From Cardiocondyla obscurior (Eukaryota > Arthropoda > Insecta > Hymenoptera > Formicidae): DNA of 64,000 bases. The stretch spans positions 7,480,001-7,544,000 of the forward strand of contig NC_091864.1 in assembly GCF_019399895.1 (NCBI RefSeq), written 5' to 3'. This document shows, one piece after another, positions 50,021-60,986 of this stretch; the first letter of the stretch is position 1, and each line of letters begins with the position of its first letter. Position numbers and translations under genes: made by a program. Below the pieces are notes generated by a model. It was not told the origin of the DNA. It was given only the letters and a program-made list of their open reading frames with translations, and searched no databases.

Positions 50021-51297
50021 CATTTCCTGCCTCTGCTGCCTAGGATTACGTACTATGCTAGCCACTATCACCGCAGAAAGTGCCATATCTGTTCTTCGGT
50101 GTATATTTCTATCTTAAAAATATACGTTATATTATTCATGTATTGATGTACAGTATGTTGCCATTTTAATATATTTTTCACTTTACTGCTCATATATTTT
50201 CTATACATCAATTAGAAGAAACGAGACTATATAGATAGATATTAGATAGTTAATTGAATTATTATTTGTATTGTTTAAAATTTTAAACACTAATACAAGA
50301 GTGAAAAAAGTATTTTTAGTGATAATGATTTTTTTTCGATAGGAGATTAAAAAATACAATTATAGATGAATATTTTTATCTGTAGCTTATTTTTTTTTGT
50401 TTTTTTTTAATTATTTTAATGTCACTGAAAATAATGTGTCAAATTTGTAGTTGTATTTATAATTATGACATGTAGAAAGTATGTACAAAACAAATTGTAC
50501 TGTATTATTATAATAAGGCATCTTCATTATCTCCTCATTTCTTCTATCGAAATTGTACATACATGTATTTAGAAGTGTGTCGTATTTAAGGATTGATAAA
50601 AAAAATCTTTAAACAATTGTTTAAAATTATTTAATAAGCTCTTATTTTTCTGACTTATACAATTTTTTTTAATCGTATATATGTAGCTTAATATTGTAAA
50701 ATTATGCAAAATAATTCTTGCATTTGTGTATAATATATCGTTTGTATGAAACGTGTTAGCAGGTATGTTTGGAGAATGCACGCTGAGTACTGGCATAATT
50801 AACGTATTAATATTTATAATACTCAAAAGCGATAAAAAAATGGATAAGATTAGGAACTAGAAATTCGAATATGCATAGCAAATTACATATATTTGTATAT
50901 GTTTAATAATAGTGAATATTACTATCAATTATACAGTTATTTATTAATATATATACATGCAATTTGCTAGTAATATTCGGGATACATAACACCACACACG
51001 TATGTATAATAAGGAGCACGACGTTTGTAATATATCAATTACTTTTTATAATTGTAAAAAAATGTGTTTCCTCTATTATAATTATTAATACTTTCTTTTT
51101 TTTTTTAACGCGTATAAGCTTTCATCACTAGTGACTGTATCAAATATTACAAATTTTTAACTTTCTGCTCAAGATACAGTGAACTTTTTGTAATAAGTAT
51201 ATAATGCAACTTACGCGTATACAAAAAATAATTTTGATTAAACGCTCATTTCTAATGTCGAAGGTAAAATAATATTTAAAATTAGAAAAAAAAAATT

Positions 51298-51790
51298 AAT
51301 AGAAATTAAAGATAACACATTAAAGTATTTATATTAAAAAATTCAAGTTATAAAGATTAATCTCAATATTACTTAACGAAAGAAAACACGATAAAGTTTT
51401 GATAAAATTGTTTAAAGATATTTTTTACTTTATTGATTGATTAATATATAACATTCTTTCAGCAAGCCAAGTAAAAAGAAAAAAAAAAGCATGAGGTATT
51501 ACATAAGCTTTTAGAATGTAATTGATTAAATTTACCTTAGTTTTGTATCCACAATGTCATATATATCGCCGAAAATTCTCAGCGAGCCGTAGCCTCCTTT
51601 TTCCTCTAAGAAATATCATATTCTTTAATCGTCAAGTGTAGTTTCTGAATTTTGTAATAAATGTAAAAAAATATGTATAAATTTTTTTTTTGTAAATATC
51701 GTTATTAATACTGTATTAATACTGAATAAGTTGTAAATAATTTAGTTTAATTAATTTTAATTTTTAATTTACTGCACTTTACTTTATTTC
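51298..51790. repeat. Dispersed repeat A, copy 2, with internal insertion
   Basis: Homologous to 41028-41345 (see that entry). A segment of roughly 165 bases at about 51470-51640 has no counterpart in copy 1 and includes CCGAAAATTCTCAGCGAGCC. It could be a nested insertion, or a deletion in copy 1. Confidence 0.75.
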
Positions 51791-52117
51791 GTTGTATTTT
51801 ATCTTCAAGTTAATTTTAAGTTAATTTTATTGTAAAATTTCTGATTTATCGTTTAATCGTACTACTGAAATCTCTGAACGTCTGATCATATCCGACGGCG
51901 CGATTGTTTATTTCCGTGGCTGTAGACTTCCTCACCCGTTTGGATTTAACCTACGCAACGTTAGTTTCGTTTGAACCAAATGAAAAAGTTTGACTCGCCG
52001 TCAATGGGTTTTTAAGTGTCAACGTAATTTGCTGCGAGCCGCGACTTCGACTCCAAATTAAAGTTCAATCCGCCACATCCCGTAAACGTCGTAGCTGCTT
52101 GATCAAAGATACTGACA

Positions 52118-53339
52118 ATGATAATCATGTATTTGGTATATCGCATCTTCGCCAGTGTGATTTTCACGATGATAAATGCGACGATTGTGACGTATATGTG
52201 CCAACGCGTGAGTTATAATTATATATTCTCGTACATTCTTTATGTCCAAGTCATTGAGAACGTATATATTTCTTATTGCAATTTAATTATCGTTTATTTG
52301 ACAAACATTTAGTCACACGTGTAACTAACAATATTCTAACGTTTCAGTTTTTCCGAGTGATGAGAACGCATTATCAGATTATGGCCGAAGCTAAGGAATC
52401 TAATTCAATCGTAATTATATTTTATATTGTAACTAACAACGTATTAAAATTTCTTTGTATTACTAACTGCACTCAGTTACTTAAATCTTTACTTCATATG
52501 GAATTAAAATTAATAATATAATTTAAGTAATATGCTATTGTCGTTCAACAGGCTTCTGAGTCACGAGCAAATTTTAATTACATCAAGCTGAAGATATCCG
52601 AAGGAATGGATCAGGTATTTTAATTAAATTACCTTTATAGCTTAAGAATAATATAACGTATTAGCGAGTAATTTTTAATGAAATTGTTAAGATGAAGGAA
52701 GACGTCGCTAAAGAATTGTTCATCACCGACCATTTAACAAAGCTCGGTTCGAGAGTAAGTCTATTACTGCAACGTTATTTGGAATTGGAGGGAGGATTAA
52801 TCGAGGTATTTATCTATTTTTAAGAAACATAAAGAATTTAATATAATTCAGTAAATTGAAAATAATTTTGCAAAAATAATTTATATAAAAAAAAAATACG
52901 TAAAAAGTATGCTTAAACTTAAACGCAGTTAAAAAACCAAGTTAAAAGCTTTACTCATTATCAGCTGGTACGAATGAATCACAATACAAAAAGCGTACGA
53001 GTCGAAACCCCGATTGATATCAATGAGGAAGTTAAATGCATCTTTGCGGCGGTGAAAAAGAAGCGATCTCAATCGCAAGAGCAACAAGACGGTCCGCGTA
53101 CTCTGAGAAAGTTGCCGATGTCGACGAACGTTTCCACCGGAACGAAAGACTTTATTGTAAATTCGAAGTTTCTTACGTCCCCGTCATGTGATACCGATCT
53201 TTCAAACGCACCGGCGTTCGAAAGGCACGAAAAACCACGTACGCCTTTGTATCCAGAAGTCCAGCTCTTGAACGATCCGAGACCGGTAACTGATGCAAAA
53301 CCTATTGGCTTTAGACCGCCTTGGAAATGCAAGATGTAA
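52118..53339 (+). CDS. Unrecognised 234-residue protein with N-terminal membrane segment
   Basis: Exons 52118-52207, 52348-52410, 52552-52614, 52692-52805 and 52965-53339 all have phase-0 borders and join to 234 residues. The first exon is hydrophobic (MIIMYLVYRIFASVIFTMIN, then ATIVTYMC), so it reads as a signal anchor or signal peptide. The middle (about 31-110) is helical and charged (HYQIMAEAKES, IKLKISEGMDQ, LLLQRYLELEGGLIELV). The C-terminal half is polar with PL, TP and KK clusters and ends GFRPPWKCKM. I recognise no family. Clean GT/AG borders and constant phase support a real gene. The first exon is the least certain because hydrophobic AT-rich frames occur by chance. Confidence 0.65.
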
Positions 53340-54868
53340 AAATGATCATCGAACAAACGTCTCGTATTTTCATACTAAAAAATTAATTCTCTTTAAAATT
53401 TGTACGTGCAAATGCGCAACGTACACGTAGGATTGTGATTTAAAGTAAAATAATTAAGAACTACGTAAAAAGACTGTAAATATCATATTACGATATATAT
53501 TTTTCAAACATTCATACTTGTATGATATTTGCAATTTCTTTACGTTAATTTTTTATTTAGTCAGCAATTTATCTTTTTTTTTATTTTTATTTTATTTTAT
53601 TTTATTTTATTTTTTTTTTAGATAATATATTTTTGCAGAATGACAGCTTATGACTAAAAAGGACAAGCAATGTGATACATTCGAACCAATCTTTAATTCA
53701 TTAAATTTAATCAAAACGTTAAAAGTTTTAAATTGTCTCTATATAAGGGCCATATTTCAAGCAGGTTTAACTTTAACCACATTTTCAATTTGCTGTTTAT
53801 TTCTTTTCAATTCTACAAGCATTAAAACAAGACAACGAGCAAATTAAACCGAGATTAAAGTAAATCTGCTTTGGTGGAAATGGTCCTAAAAGTTACGAGG
53901 AGAGAAGTTTTTTTTTTTAATATTTTTCTTTTTAAGATTATGGTTTGAGACACAAGATATTCGAATTATTTTAATATCTTTAAATAGAGACTCTTTCAGA
54001 CGAGTTTTGTTAAACAGGTTTGATACATCATGCTTATATTTTTTGATACTTTTCTTTCCCACATTGAACTGAGTTAATATATACAATTAACTACACATTA
54101 ACAGTATATACAGTAATACGCCAGTCATATTTAGATGTAAGTAATCATTTTTATGATGCAGCGCGTTTTGTCTTTGAAGAGTCGTTGAAGGTACAGCGAG
54201 AGCAAGAACTTCTTTAATACAAATTTAAAAACTATATCTCGATGCAAGTGATAAATAATTTGTTTTAATGCAGAGAAACTTTCAATTAAATAAGACATTT
54301 TTTTTAACGTTTAACTTAATTTTTCGCAGAGGATGAACTAACAAATATATTTTGCCAGACTATTTTTATTGTATAAAATTTTCAAATAGGCCTTTATCGA
54401 TTTTGTTAGTGTGGTGTTTTTTTCTTTTTTTTTTTTTTTTTTTACTTTTAAATACTTCACGACTCTCAATTTCTTAATTCATCCTCTAGATGTGAGATTT
54501 TAAGTGTATTTATATATTCGTATGGTTTTCTGCATTTTTAATGAAAAATCAAACTAAATCAAGCAGCTTTGTCAATTAAAGAACCTTATTATAATTTTAC
54601 TTGAAACGTAATCTCACGATTGCGTTTCGCGATACATATAATAAATTTCGATGTAATAATTCCAACTTTAAATTGGCAACCATTGAGGGCAGGAAGATGA
54701 TTATTTATGTCAATCATTTCTGAAGTTACGTGTAGATTAAACGAAGTTTTTTTTTTATTAGAGCAAGCGTGTATAATTCGTGATTTATGTTCCTCGCTGC
54801 GCTTCTCTTTGCCCTTTGTCCTTTCTACGTCTTTCATCTCGTTATCCTCCTCTTTTGTCCTGCGCCAA
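53340..54868. other. Intergenic stretch, convergent 3' ends
   Basis: Lies between the plus-strand 52-kb gene and the minus-strand orcokinin gene, both of which end into it. It should hold both 3' UTRs. A (TTTTA)n-like run is at about 53580-53612. No exon seen. Confidence 0.5.
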
Positions 54869-55076
54869 TTAACGTCGCTGCCTGTTTGATAGATAATTAT
54901 TGAGCCTCTTGACGAATCCGCTCCAACTAGCTCGATCAATCTCGTCAAAGTTTCGTTTAAAGAAGCTGTCAAATGCCGTATCAATTTCGTCGATGTTCCT
55001 CTTTGAGAAGTGATCAAATCCCGATCGATCGATTTCGTCGAAATTGCGAGGGTGAACGTTTATTCCATTGGGCCGC
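54869..55076 (-). CDS. Orcokinin A terminal exon (three orcokinin peptides)
   Basis: Orcokinins are arthropod neuropeptides. This minus-strand exon (acceptor TTGCAG just before 55076) reads RPNGINVHPR, then NFDEIDRSGFDHFS-KR, NIDEIDTAFDSFF-KR and NFDEIDRASWSGFV-KR, followed by LNNYLSNRQRR and a stop. The NFDEIDRSGF core is the orcokinin hallmark, and each peptide ends at a dibasic KR convertase site. The second and third peptides are divergent copies (NIDEIDTAF, RASW). The exon needs two bases from the preceding exon, which the exon at 55892-56012 supplies (AG + G). Fly-type gene symbol left blank because naming differs between species. Confidence 0.93.
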
Positions 55077-55891
55077 CTGCAATAGTGAAAAACGAATTAA
55101 TCTATGCTTTGACGATTCTTTTTAAATAAAACGTTATACAAGAAAAAAAAGAGATTTCAATAAAACTTTCTAGTTTTCACGTTTTTCGTATTAGTAAATA
55201 ATTCTACAATGAATACAACGTGATTAAATTTATAGGAAGATTGTCAGAACGATGGGATTATCGATAAGATTAATTCGTTACAATGCCATGGAGTTATGAA
55301 TGGTTACAGTCAAACCAGTTAGATATGAGGTGTTCAATCGCTACGATTCTTTTATGTTTTTTTTAGGAAACTCGTACGAACGTAACTCAATATCCGTAAC
55401 GATATCTACCGTCCGACGTTTATAAAAACGGTGGTGTTGAAGCGAAAAGACGATAGACGCAGAGAAAATGTGTTTTATCGAATCACCGTGTGAAAAAACA
55501 GTGGTTCGAAATATCGAGAGCACTTTATTCCATCCTATTTTCCTTTATATTTTTTTAACATTTTCTGCTTTACAAAATATATTTTTTTATTTTCTCTTTT
55601 CGTTGAACGTTACTTACAAATATTTGCTACTCGTTTTGCTATCAAGATAAATAGTCGTATTAATCGAATATGATCAGGCAAGTGGGAATAGAAATGACCG
55701 ACGATTAGTGAGAAATATTGCATGACTCTATTTCTATCTATCTTTATTTGTTCGTTTATTTTTCCGTATTAATTTCGATCATTAAACTTCGACGAAATAA
55801 ATTTATTTAATTGAATGTAAAAGCTCTTCGCTTAAATAGATCTACATCTTATTATCACAGGTCGGGTGCGTGTATCTATATAACAATTTAC

Positions 55892-56012
55892 CTGAAAGGT
55901 ATAAACCTCTTGCTCTCGCCAAAGGCTGATCCGTATAATAAATCTACGTCCCGAAGTCCCTGCCGCAACGGGTGGCCACCGCTGATACCATTTATATTGT
56001 GGTTGCCCATAC
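55892..56012 (-). CDS. Orcokinin A penultimate exon
   Basis: Borders are TTTAAG (acceptor) and CAG|GTAAAT (donor). It joins the common exon at 62142-62217 with one leading base and hands two bases to the terminal exon, so the frame is continuous from 62217 to the stop at 54869. It encodes MGNHNINGISGGHPLRQGLR and DVDLLYGSAFGESKRFIPF, with an internal KR site. It is absent from the orcokinin B branch. Confidence 0.88.
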
Positions 56013-56322
56013 CTTAAATATTTTAGAATTGCACTATATCCGTGTTAATTTTAATGAGAAACTGTACAATATTTTATTTAAGACAATCAAGAAACGGATG
56101 TTGATTTTGGAAAGGATACATGCATCACGGAAGAATTTATTAACTTTTCATTTAATAAAACAAGAAGTAACTAGATAACTAGATAATTAAGAAACATATA
56201 ACGTAATAATTTTTTTCTTCAACTGAGTTATTCAATTTGTCACGCGTAATGGATTAAAATTAAATCTAATTTAGTTTGCGCATTTAATATTTAATTTAAT
56301 TTAATCGGCGCGCAGCAACGGT

Positions 56323-56328
56323 CACGTG
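56323..56328. promoter_or_regulatory. Canonical E-box CACGTG
   Basis: Perfect palindromic CACGTG about 92 bases upstream of the ATG at 56420, in a short CG-rich stretch flanked by GGCGCGC and GCGCGCC. Such boxes bind bHLH factors, including CLOCK/CYCLE and MYC. A single hexamer may be chance. Confidence 0.35.
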
Positions 56329-56419
56329 TAGAAGTCCCTAACGCGCCGATTAATCACAGCGCGCCATCGATCGTCTGATCACTAGGGGCCTACATGACCC
56401 TCTGCGTAGTCGAGAGAAT

Positions 56420-57303
56420 ATGCCGACCATGCGCGGGCGGTTTCCAGGACGGATATCGAGGCTGCGTGTTCTCTCACGGTTTATCGTCTCGTGTTTGTGT
56501 CTCGCCTTGCTCTCAGAGGACCTTGTGCCAAACGCAGTATCCTGCGCAGCACACCGCCGTGTATACCCACCGATATTTGACCGATCAAATAGAGGTTAGT
56601 CGTCTCGCAATTTATTCCGCCGTGACAACTTCGCGTACTTAAAGTCGGACGACGGTACGCGGGCATCGATAGCTTGCGTTCGCGATCGAAATCTTTATAG
56701 AAACTTAATTCGCGTAGTCGTGAACCGCGGCGACTTTGTTATTACTTCGCTTTACGTTGCAGCGAGTTCCTTGGACCGGGATCAAGGTCGTGGTGTCGTG
56801 GACTATCTCGCGGGTGTCCAGTGCGCGGAAGGACGACTCGGCACGTCCCATCTAAGAGGAGGAGGAGGTCCAGGAAGGGTATCCTGCCCCGGCGGAGCAA
56901 CCCCGGGGTAAGCATCTTTTTTTCTCCGGATTTAATTTCTTTAAACTTTTGATAACGTTTCCTTATTTTTTTCTCATTTAATTAGATTCGATGTCTGCAA
57001 CATAATCTTGTAATTTTTCTGTTACAGCAAGAGAAACTCCGCTGCGTCGCATCGTTCAGTGAAAAGTGACTCGACACGTAAACTGAGAGGAGGAGCAGGC
57101 CCGGGACGGGCATCCTGCACCGGCGGAGCACCTTTTAGGTGAATATTAATTTTATAAAATAAAATCTTTAGTAAAAAAAAAAACTTTTACCTTTTTTTTT
57201 TTATTAATCTTATTCATTCATATACTGGCATGTCTACATTAATTGTTTCTTTTTTATGTTACAGTCACCGGCTGAATTTTACAACTCCGCTGAATGCAGA
57301 TTG
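56420..57303 (+). CDS. Putative secreted peptide precursor nested antisense in the orcokinin gene
   Basis: Not a known family to me. Exons 56420-56594, 56763-56907, 57028-57138 and 57265-57303 have good GT/AG borders and matching phases (1, 2, 2), leaving an open frame of 156 codons. The N-terminus is Arg-rich and then hydrophobic (RFIVSCLCLALL, about 20-31), resembling a signal peptide. Exons 2 and 3 each carry a 16-residue module (LRGGGGPGRVSCPGGA, LRGGAGPGRASCTGGA). Between them ATPGKR forms a Gly-dibasic site as in amidated neuropeptides. Four cysteines follow the hydrophobic stretch. If the last donor is not used, TGG TGA ends the protein at 57307 with 157 residues; otherwise more exons lie to the right. 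An E-box CACGTG is at 56323-56328. Alternative: a non-coding antisense RNA. Confidence 0.5.
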
Positions 57304-57651
57304 GTGAGTCACATAATTTTTTTTCATAACTTTTAATTGGGTTTCTTGAACCGGCAACACGTCGTCGGTCATTATAATGTCGCACGCGAATTAGGAAATT
57401 AGGCGCGCTTTCAGAAAATAACGCACGCAAAGCGTGCTTCTTCTAGTAAATATAAATACTTGATTGAGATTTTTTACATAACATATAGGTAGCATATCGG
57501 GTATAATTAAAATTCCACAAGAAAATCATTACACATATTACAAAATTAAAAGTCAATTTAGGAGCCTTTCTTTCTTAATATAATCCTTTTTAAGCCTGTA
57601 TCTCTTCTTTCGTTCTATATTGTTTTGTTACAATCGGGAATTGCTTGAAAA

Positions 57652-58568
57652 TTATTTCAAACTTCTCACGAAGTTTCCGCCTCCAATCTGATCCAAATTT
57701 CGCATTAGATTATCGCCTTCGATCTGATCTAAGTTTCTCACGAGATTTCCTCCTCCGATTTGATCTAAATTCCGCATGAAACGTTGCGTCCCCAGGATTA
57801 CCGGCTTGTCGGTGCGTCGTTTTGTTTCCGCATTCTGATAGTAAAGGCTTCTAACTAAGTTTCCACCACCGATTGAGTCCAGGTTTCTTACTAAATGTCC
57901 ACCTCCGATCTGGTCTAAATTTCGAACTAAATGTCCTCCACCGATCGAGTCCAAATTTCTGAGTACATGTCCGCCGCCGATCTGGTCTAAATTTCGAACC
58001 AAATGTTCTCCACCGATCGAGTCCAAATTTCTAAGTACATGTCCGCCGCCGATCTGGTCTAAATTTCGAACCAAATGTCCTCCACCGATCGAGTCCAAAT
58101 TTCTGAGTACATGTCCACCTCCGATCTGGTCTAAATTTCGAACCAAATGTCCTCCACCGATCTGGTCCAGATTTCTCGCAAGATATTTGCTGCCGAATAG
58201 ATCTCTAGCGATTTCTTCGTCGGCATTTTGCGCGGCGTTTAGAATATAGCGTTTGATAAGTTGATCCATGAATGACTGGTTATTTATTTGATCGTCACTT
58301 AAATCGGGGCTGTACGAATGATGCGTCGTGTCTGCAAACGTTACAGAATTGATTGGAAAGTTATTGAGATTTCCATTACGAAATTGATCGATAAAAAGTG
58401 TTTCTCGACGAGTCGCGTCGAGCATTTGCCTATCGCTAATTGGATTTAAATATTGCGTTAAACGATTATCTTCTTCGTTAAATATACCCTTGAATTGCTT
58501 GTCGGTGTCCCTCACAAGATGTCCGCCGCCAATTTGATCCAGGTTTCGCTTCACACCCTCGTTCATCC
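57652..58568 (-). CDS. Orcokinin B exon with 13 NLDxI-type peptides
   Basis: The acceptor ATTATTAG ends at 58569. One base from the common exon (A) completes an Arg codon, and the frame runs 305 codons to a stop at 57652. After MNEGVKR come copy 1 (NLDQIGGGHLVR), an acidic spacer of about 110 residues, then nine back-to-back 12-residue copies (NLDQIGGGHLVR, NLDQIGGGHVLR, NLDSIGGGHLVR, one NLDSIGGEHLVR, up to NLDSIGGGNLVR). A second spacer with KRR follows, then NLDQIGGGNLVR, NLDQIEGDNLMR and NLDQIGGGNFVR. Each copy ends in a single Arg, so processing would be monobasic, with likely products such as NLDQIGGGHLV. The pattern fits insect orcokinin B. At DNA level the Q and S copies alternate as a 72-base higher-order unit. 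Confidence 0.92.
57868..58192 (-). repeat. 36-bp / 72-bp tandem repeat inside the orcokinin B exon
   Basis: Nine consecutive 36-base units encode the peptide array. Units ending HLVR and HVLR alternate, and NLDQ units alternate with NLDS units, so pairs of units (72 bases) are nearly identical. This points to recent expansion of a two-unit block by unequal exchange, and copy number may vary between individuals. Confidence 0.9.
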
Positions 58569-60165
58569 CTAATAATGAAAGAAAGATATTACTACGACAT
58601 TCTATCAAGAAACGAAACTGATATCATTTCGGTGAATATTTATTACGTTGTTAATTACAATTGAAATATTTATATCGCACATTTACATCGAACAGAATAA
58701 ATTAATAGTAAACATGCTAGGTGTAATAAATGTGAAGGAATTTATTAAATTAAAATCTAAATTTATTGGAATTACGATACATGCTTCAATGATTTCAATC
58801 TTCGTGTTACGTTTGATCGCGATGTCGATTTACAATTGTGATTTACGCGGTCATGCGTTATAAACGATTGCTTGTAAAACTAATATTTAATCTCGTTACG
58901 CAATTCGTTTGAATTCCGCTTGGTTTTTCTCTATTTTCATTAAGGGTGGTATAAAAAAAAAAAAAATAATAAAATAGAATAAAATTGTCTATATAACTAA
59001 AGAATAAAAATATTGCTTAGATAAATAAATGCATGCAGAATTGTATTACGTAATAATAATCTAGCTTTACACTTGTTAAAAATTATCGAATGCTTTTGAC
59101 AAGTTGCAATTACACGCCATTAAACAATTCGTGCGTATAACAATCATGCGTGGCGTTGGAAAAAAAGTCGCTCGAATCACTGCACGGGAGAAGCTTGTGT
59201 GCTAGCCGGGGAGATTGGTTAAAAATCGCAGAGGGAATTTGCGCTCACGAGTGAAATAAAATCCATGCAAAACGCCGCCATGCGAGGCATTAGTCGGTTT
59301 TCACACCTAAACTGCTATCACGCTTACCTTCGACGATGTCGACTGCACAATTTTATGGACGATCCCGCCACACGCGGTGATGCTCGCGTGTAACGTTTCG
59401 CGTGCAACTATTTTTCTACGGAACTTTTCACACTCTGTTTCTTTCGGAAAAATTACGGTACCGCGTAAAACTGCGAATTTCCCCGGTGTATTGTTTAAAC
59501 TTGGCCGGCCACACTTTTTGTTTCACAACACACGTGTTCCATATAAATCATTAATAGCACGATTTAATATGGAAATTCAATGAATAGCGAACGCGTACGT
59601 GCGTAAATATAAGGAAATATAGAAGCCGAACTAGTAGAAATGACAACGTGAATAAGTGATGCTTATGTATCTAAATTACAATAAGTTTGGCGAAGTTGCG
59701 GCATAAAGCCGAGCTCTATGAATTTTTCATCGTTTTGTTAATCTCGCTTGCACTGAATAGAAAAGAAAAAATCTCTAGATATTTATCAATGAAAAATGCA
59801 ATTCCGTCGTTAATTTATTATTCAGATGCGACTAGTTTCTGTACGTAGTTAATAAAAATTATTGTCAGCATATTTTTAAAGATGATCGCAGCTGTTTGAT
59901 AATTAAATTATTGCAAACGGTCGAATTAAGTGTTACGTTTTCCTGTTAGACGTGGGTGTTTTATAGAGGCGAGTTTATAGCCTTCGAATCGCCGATCATA
60001 ATATCTTAATCGAGTCATAAAACGCAGTCGGGAGGATACATCATAATAAGTATCGTAAACCCATGCTCGAGTACGTTTTTTTATCCATCAGAATATACTT
60101 TTTGCGTATAGTTAGACCTGTTTCATACATATTCTATTATCTTATATATTATCACTAACCAGATA

Positions 60166-60640
60166 TTAATAATGCACTTTGTTATTATTCTCAACTATCA
60201 AAATAATTAAAAAAAAATACGTTTTGCACTTTAATTCTATAGTTTCATATTTTAATTTCAATTGGTAAAATGGAGAGAGATTTTTCTTTTTTTTTTTTAA
60301 ACATTATATTATATTTTAAAATTAGTTTTAATAATGCACTTTGTGATTATTCTCAACTATCAAAATAATTTTAGATAAATACGTCTTGCACTTTGATTCT
60401 ATAGTTTCATTTTTTTAATTTTAATTGGTAAAATGGAAAGAGATTTTTCTTTTTCTTAAAAAAACATTATATTAGATTTTAGAATTAGGTTTAATAATGC
60501 ACTTTGTGATTATTCTCAACTATCAAAATAATTTTAGAAAAATACGTTTTGCACTTTGATTCTATAGTTTCATATTTTAATTTCAATTGGTAAAACGGAG
60601 AGAGATATTTCTTTTTCTTGAAAAACATTGTATTAGATTT
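60166..60640. repeat. Tandem repeat, about 162-bp unit, three copies
   Basis: Copies begin at 60166, 60328 and 60491 with TTAATAATGCACTTTG and run through CTCAACTATCAAAATAATT, TTGCACTTTGATTCTATAGT and AATTGGTAAAATGGAGAGAG. They differ by point changes and homopolymer length. No open frame. It lies in the orcokinin intron. Confidence 0.92.
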
Positions 60641-60849
60641 CGGAACACGCGATGGTCAAGAAATATCCAAGTTATATGTTACTGGTAACGAAATTTAATA
60701 TCTAACATTTAGCAACGAACCCGAGTAGAAATTGATTCCCACCGTAATCTAATAATTAGCTAGCCAATTCGTGGATTCATCTCGTAGCTGTCTAGCAAAA
60801 CTGTTTAGCACTGAGTCAGAAATATAACACTGAAAACGTACGCTGAAAA

Positions 60850-60986
60850 GCAGATATGTCCGTTTGCTGCGGCGACGACAGCTAGAGAACGCGACTTTAG
60901 CGTCGTGTGTGTCGAGTTTCACATGTGCCGCATTAATTTACTGCGCCGGCCGGATTGCTGAAGACTGATTTTTTTTCCCCGTTCTT
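60850..60986. repeat. Dispersed repeat B, copy 2
   Basis: Same orientation and block order as 49898-50020, including CGTCGTGTGTGTCGAGTTTC and CTGCGCCGGCCGG. It has about 10 extra bases near its left end (TTTGCTGCGG). Confidence 0.8.

Larger units (their letters stand above)
49667..52117. other. Intergenic stretch between RTF1 and the 52-kb gene
   Basis: AT-rich 2.4 kb with no exon. It contains one copy of dispersed repeat B (49.9 kb) and one copy of dispersed repeat A (51.3-51.8 kb). The last 250 bases are richer in CG and are the likely promoter of the 52-kb gene. Confidence 0.5.

Noticed and set aside
58648..58863. 71-codon plus-strand frame opposite the orcokinin intron
   Set aside because: AT-rich hydrophobic frame without splice borders or a family signature.
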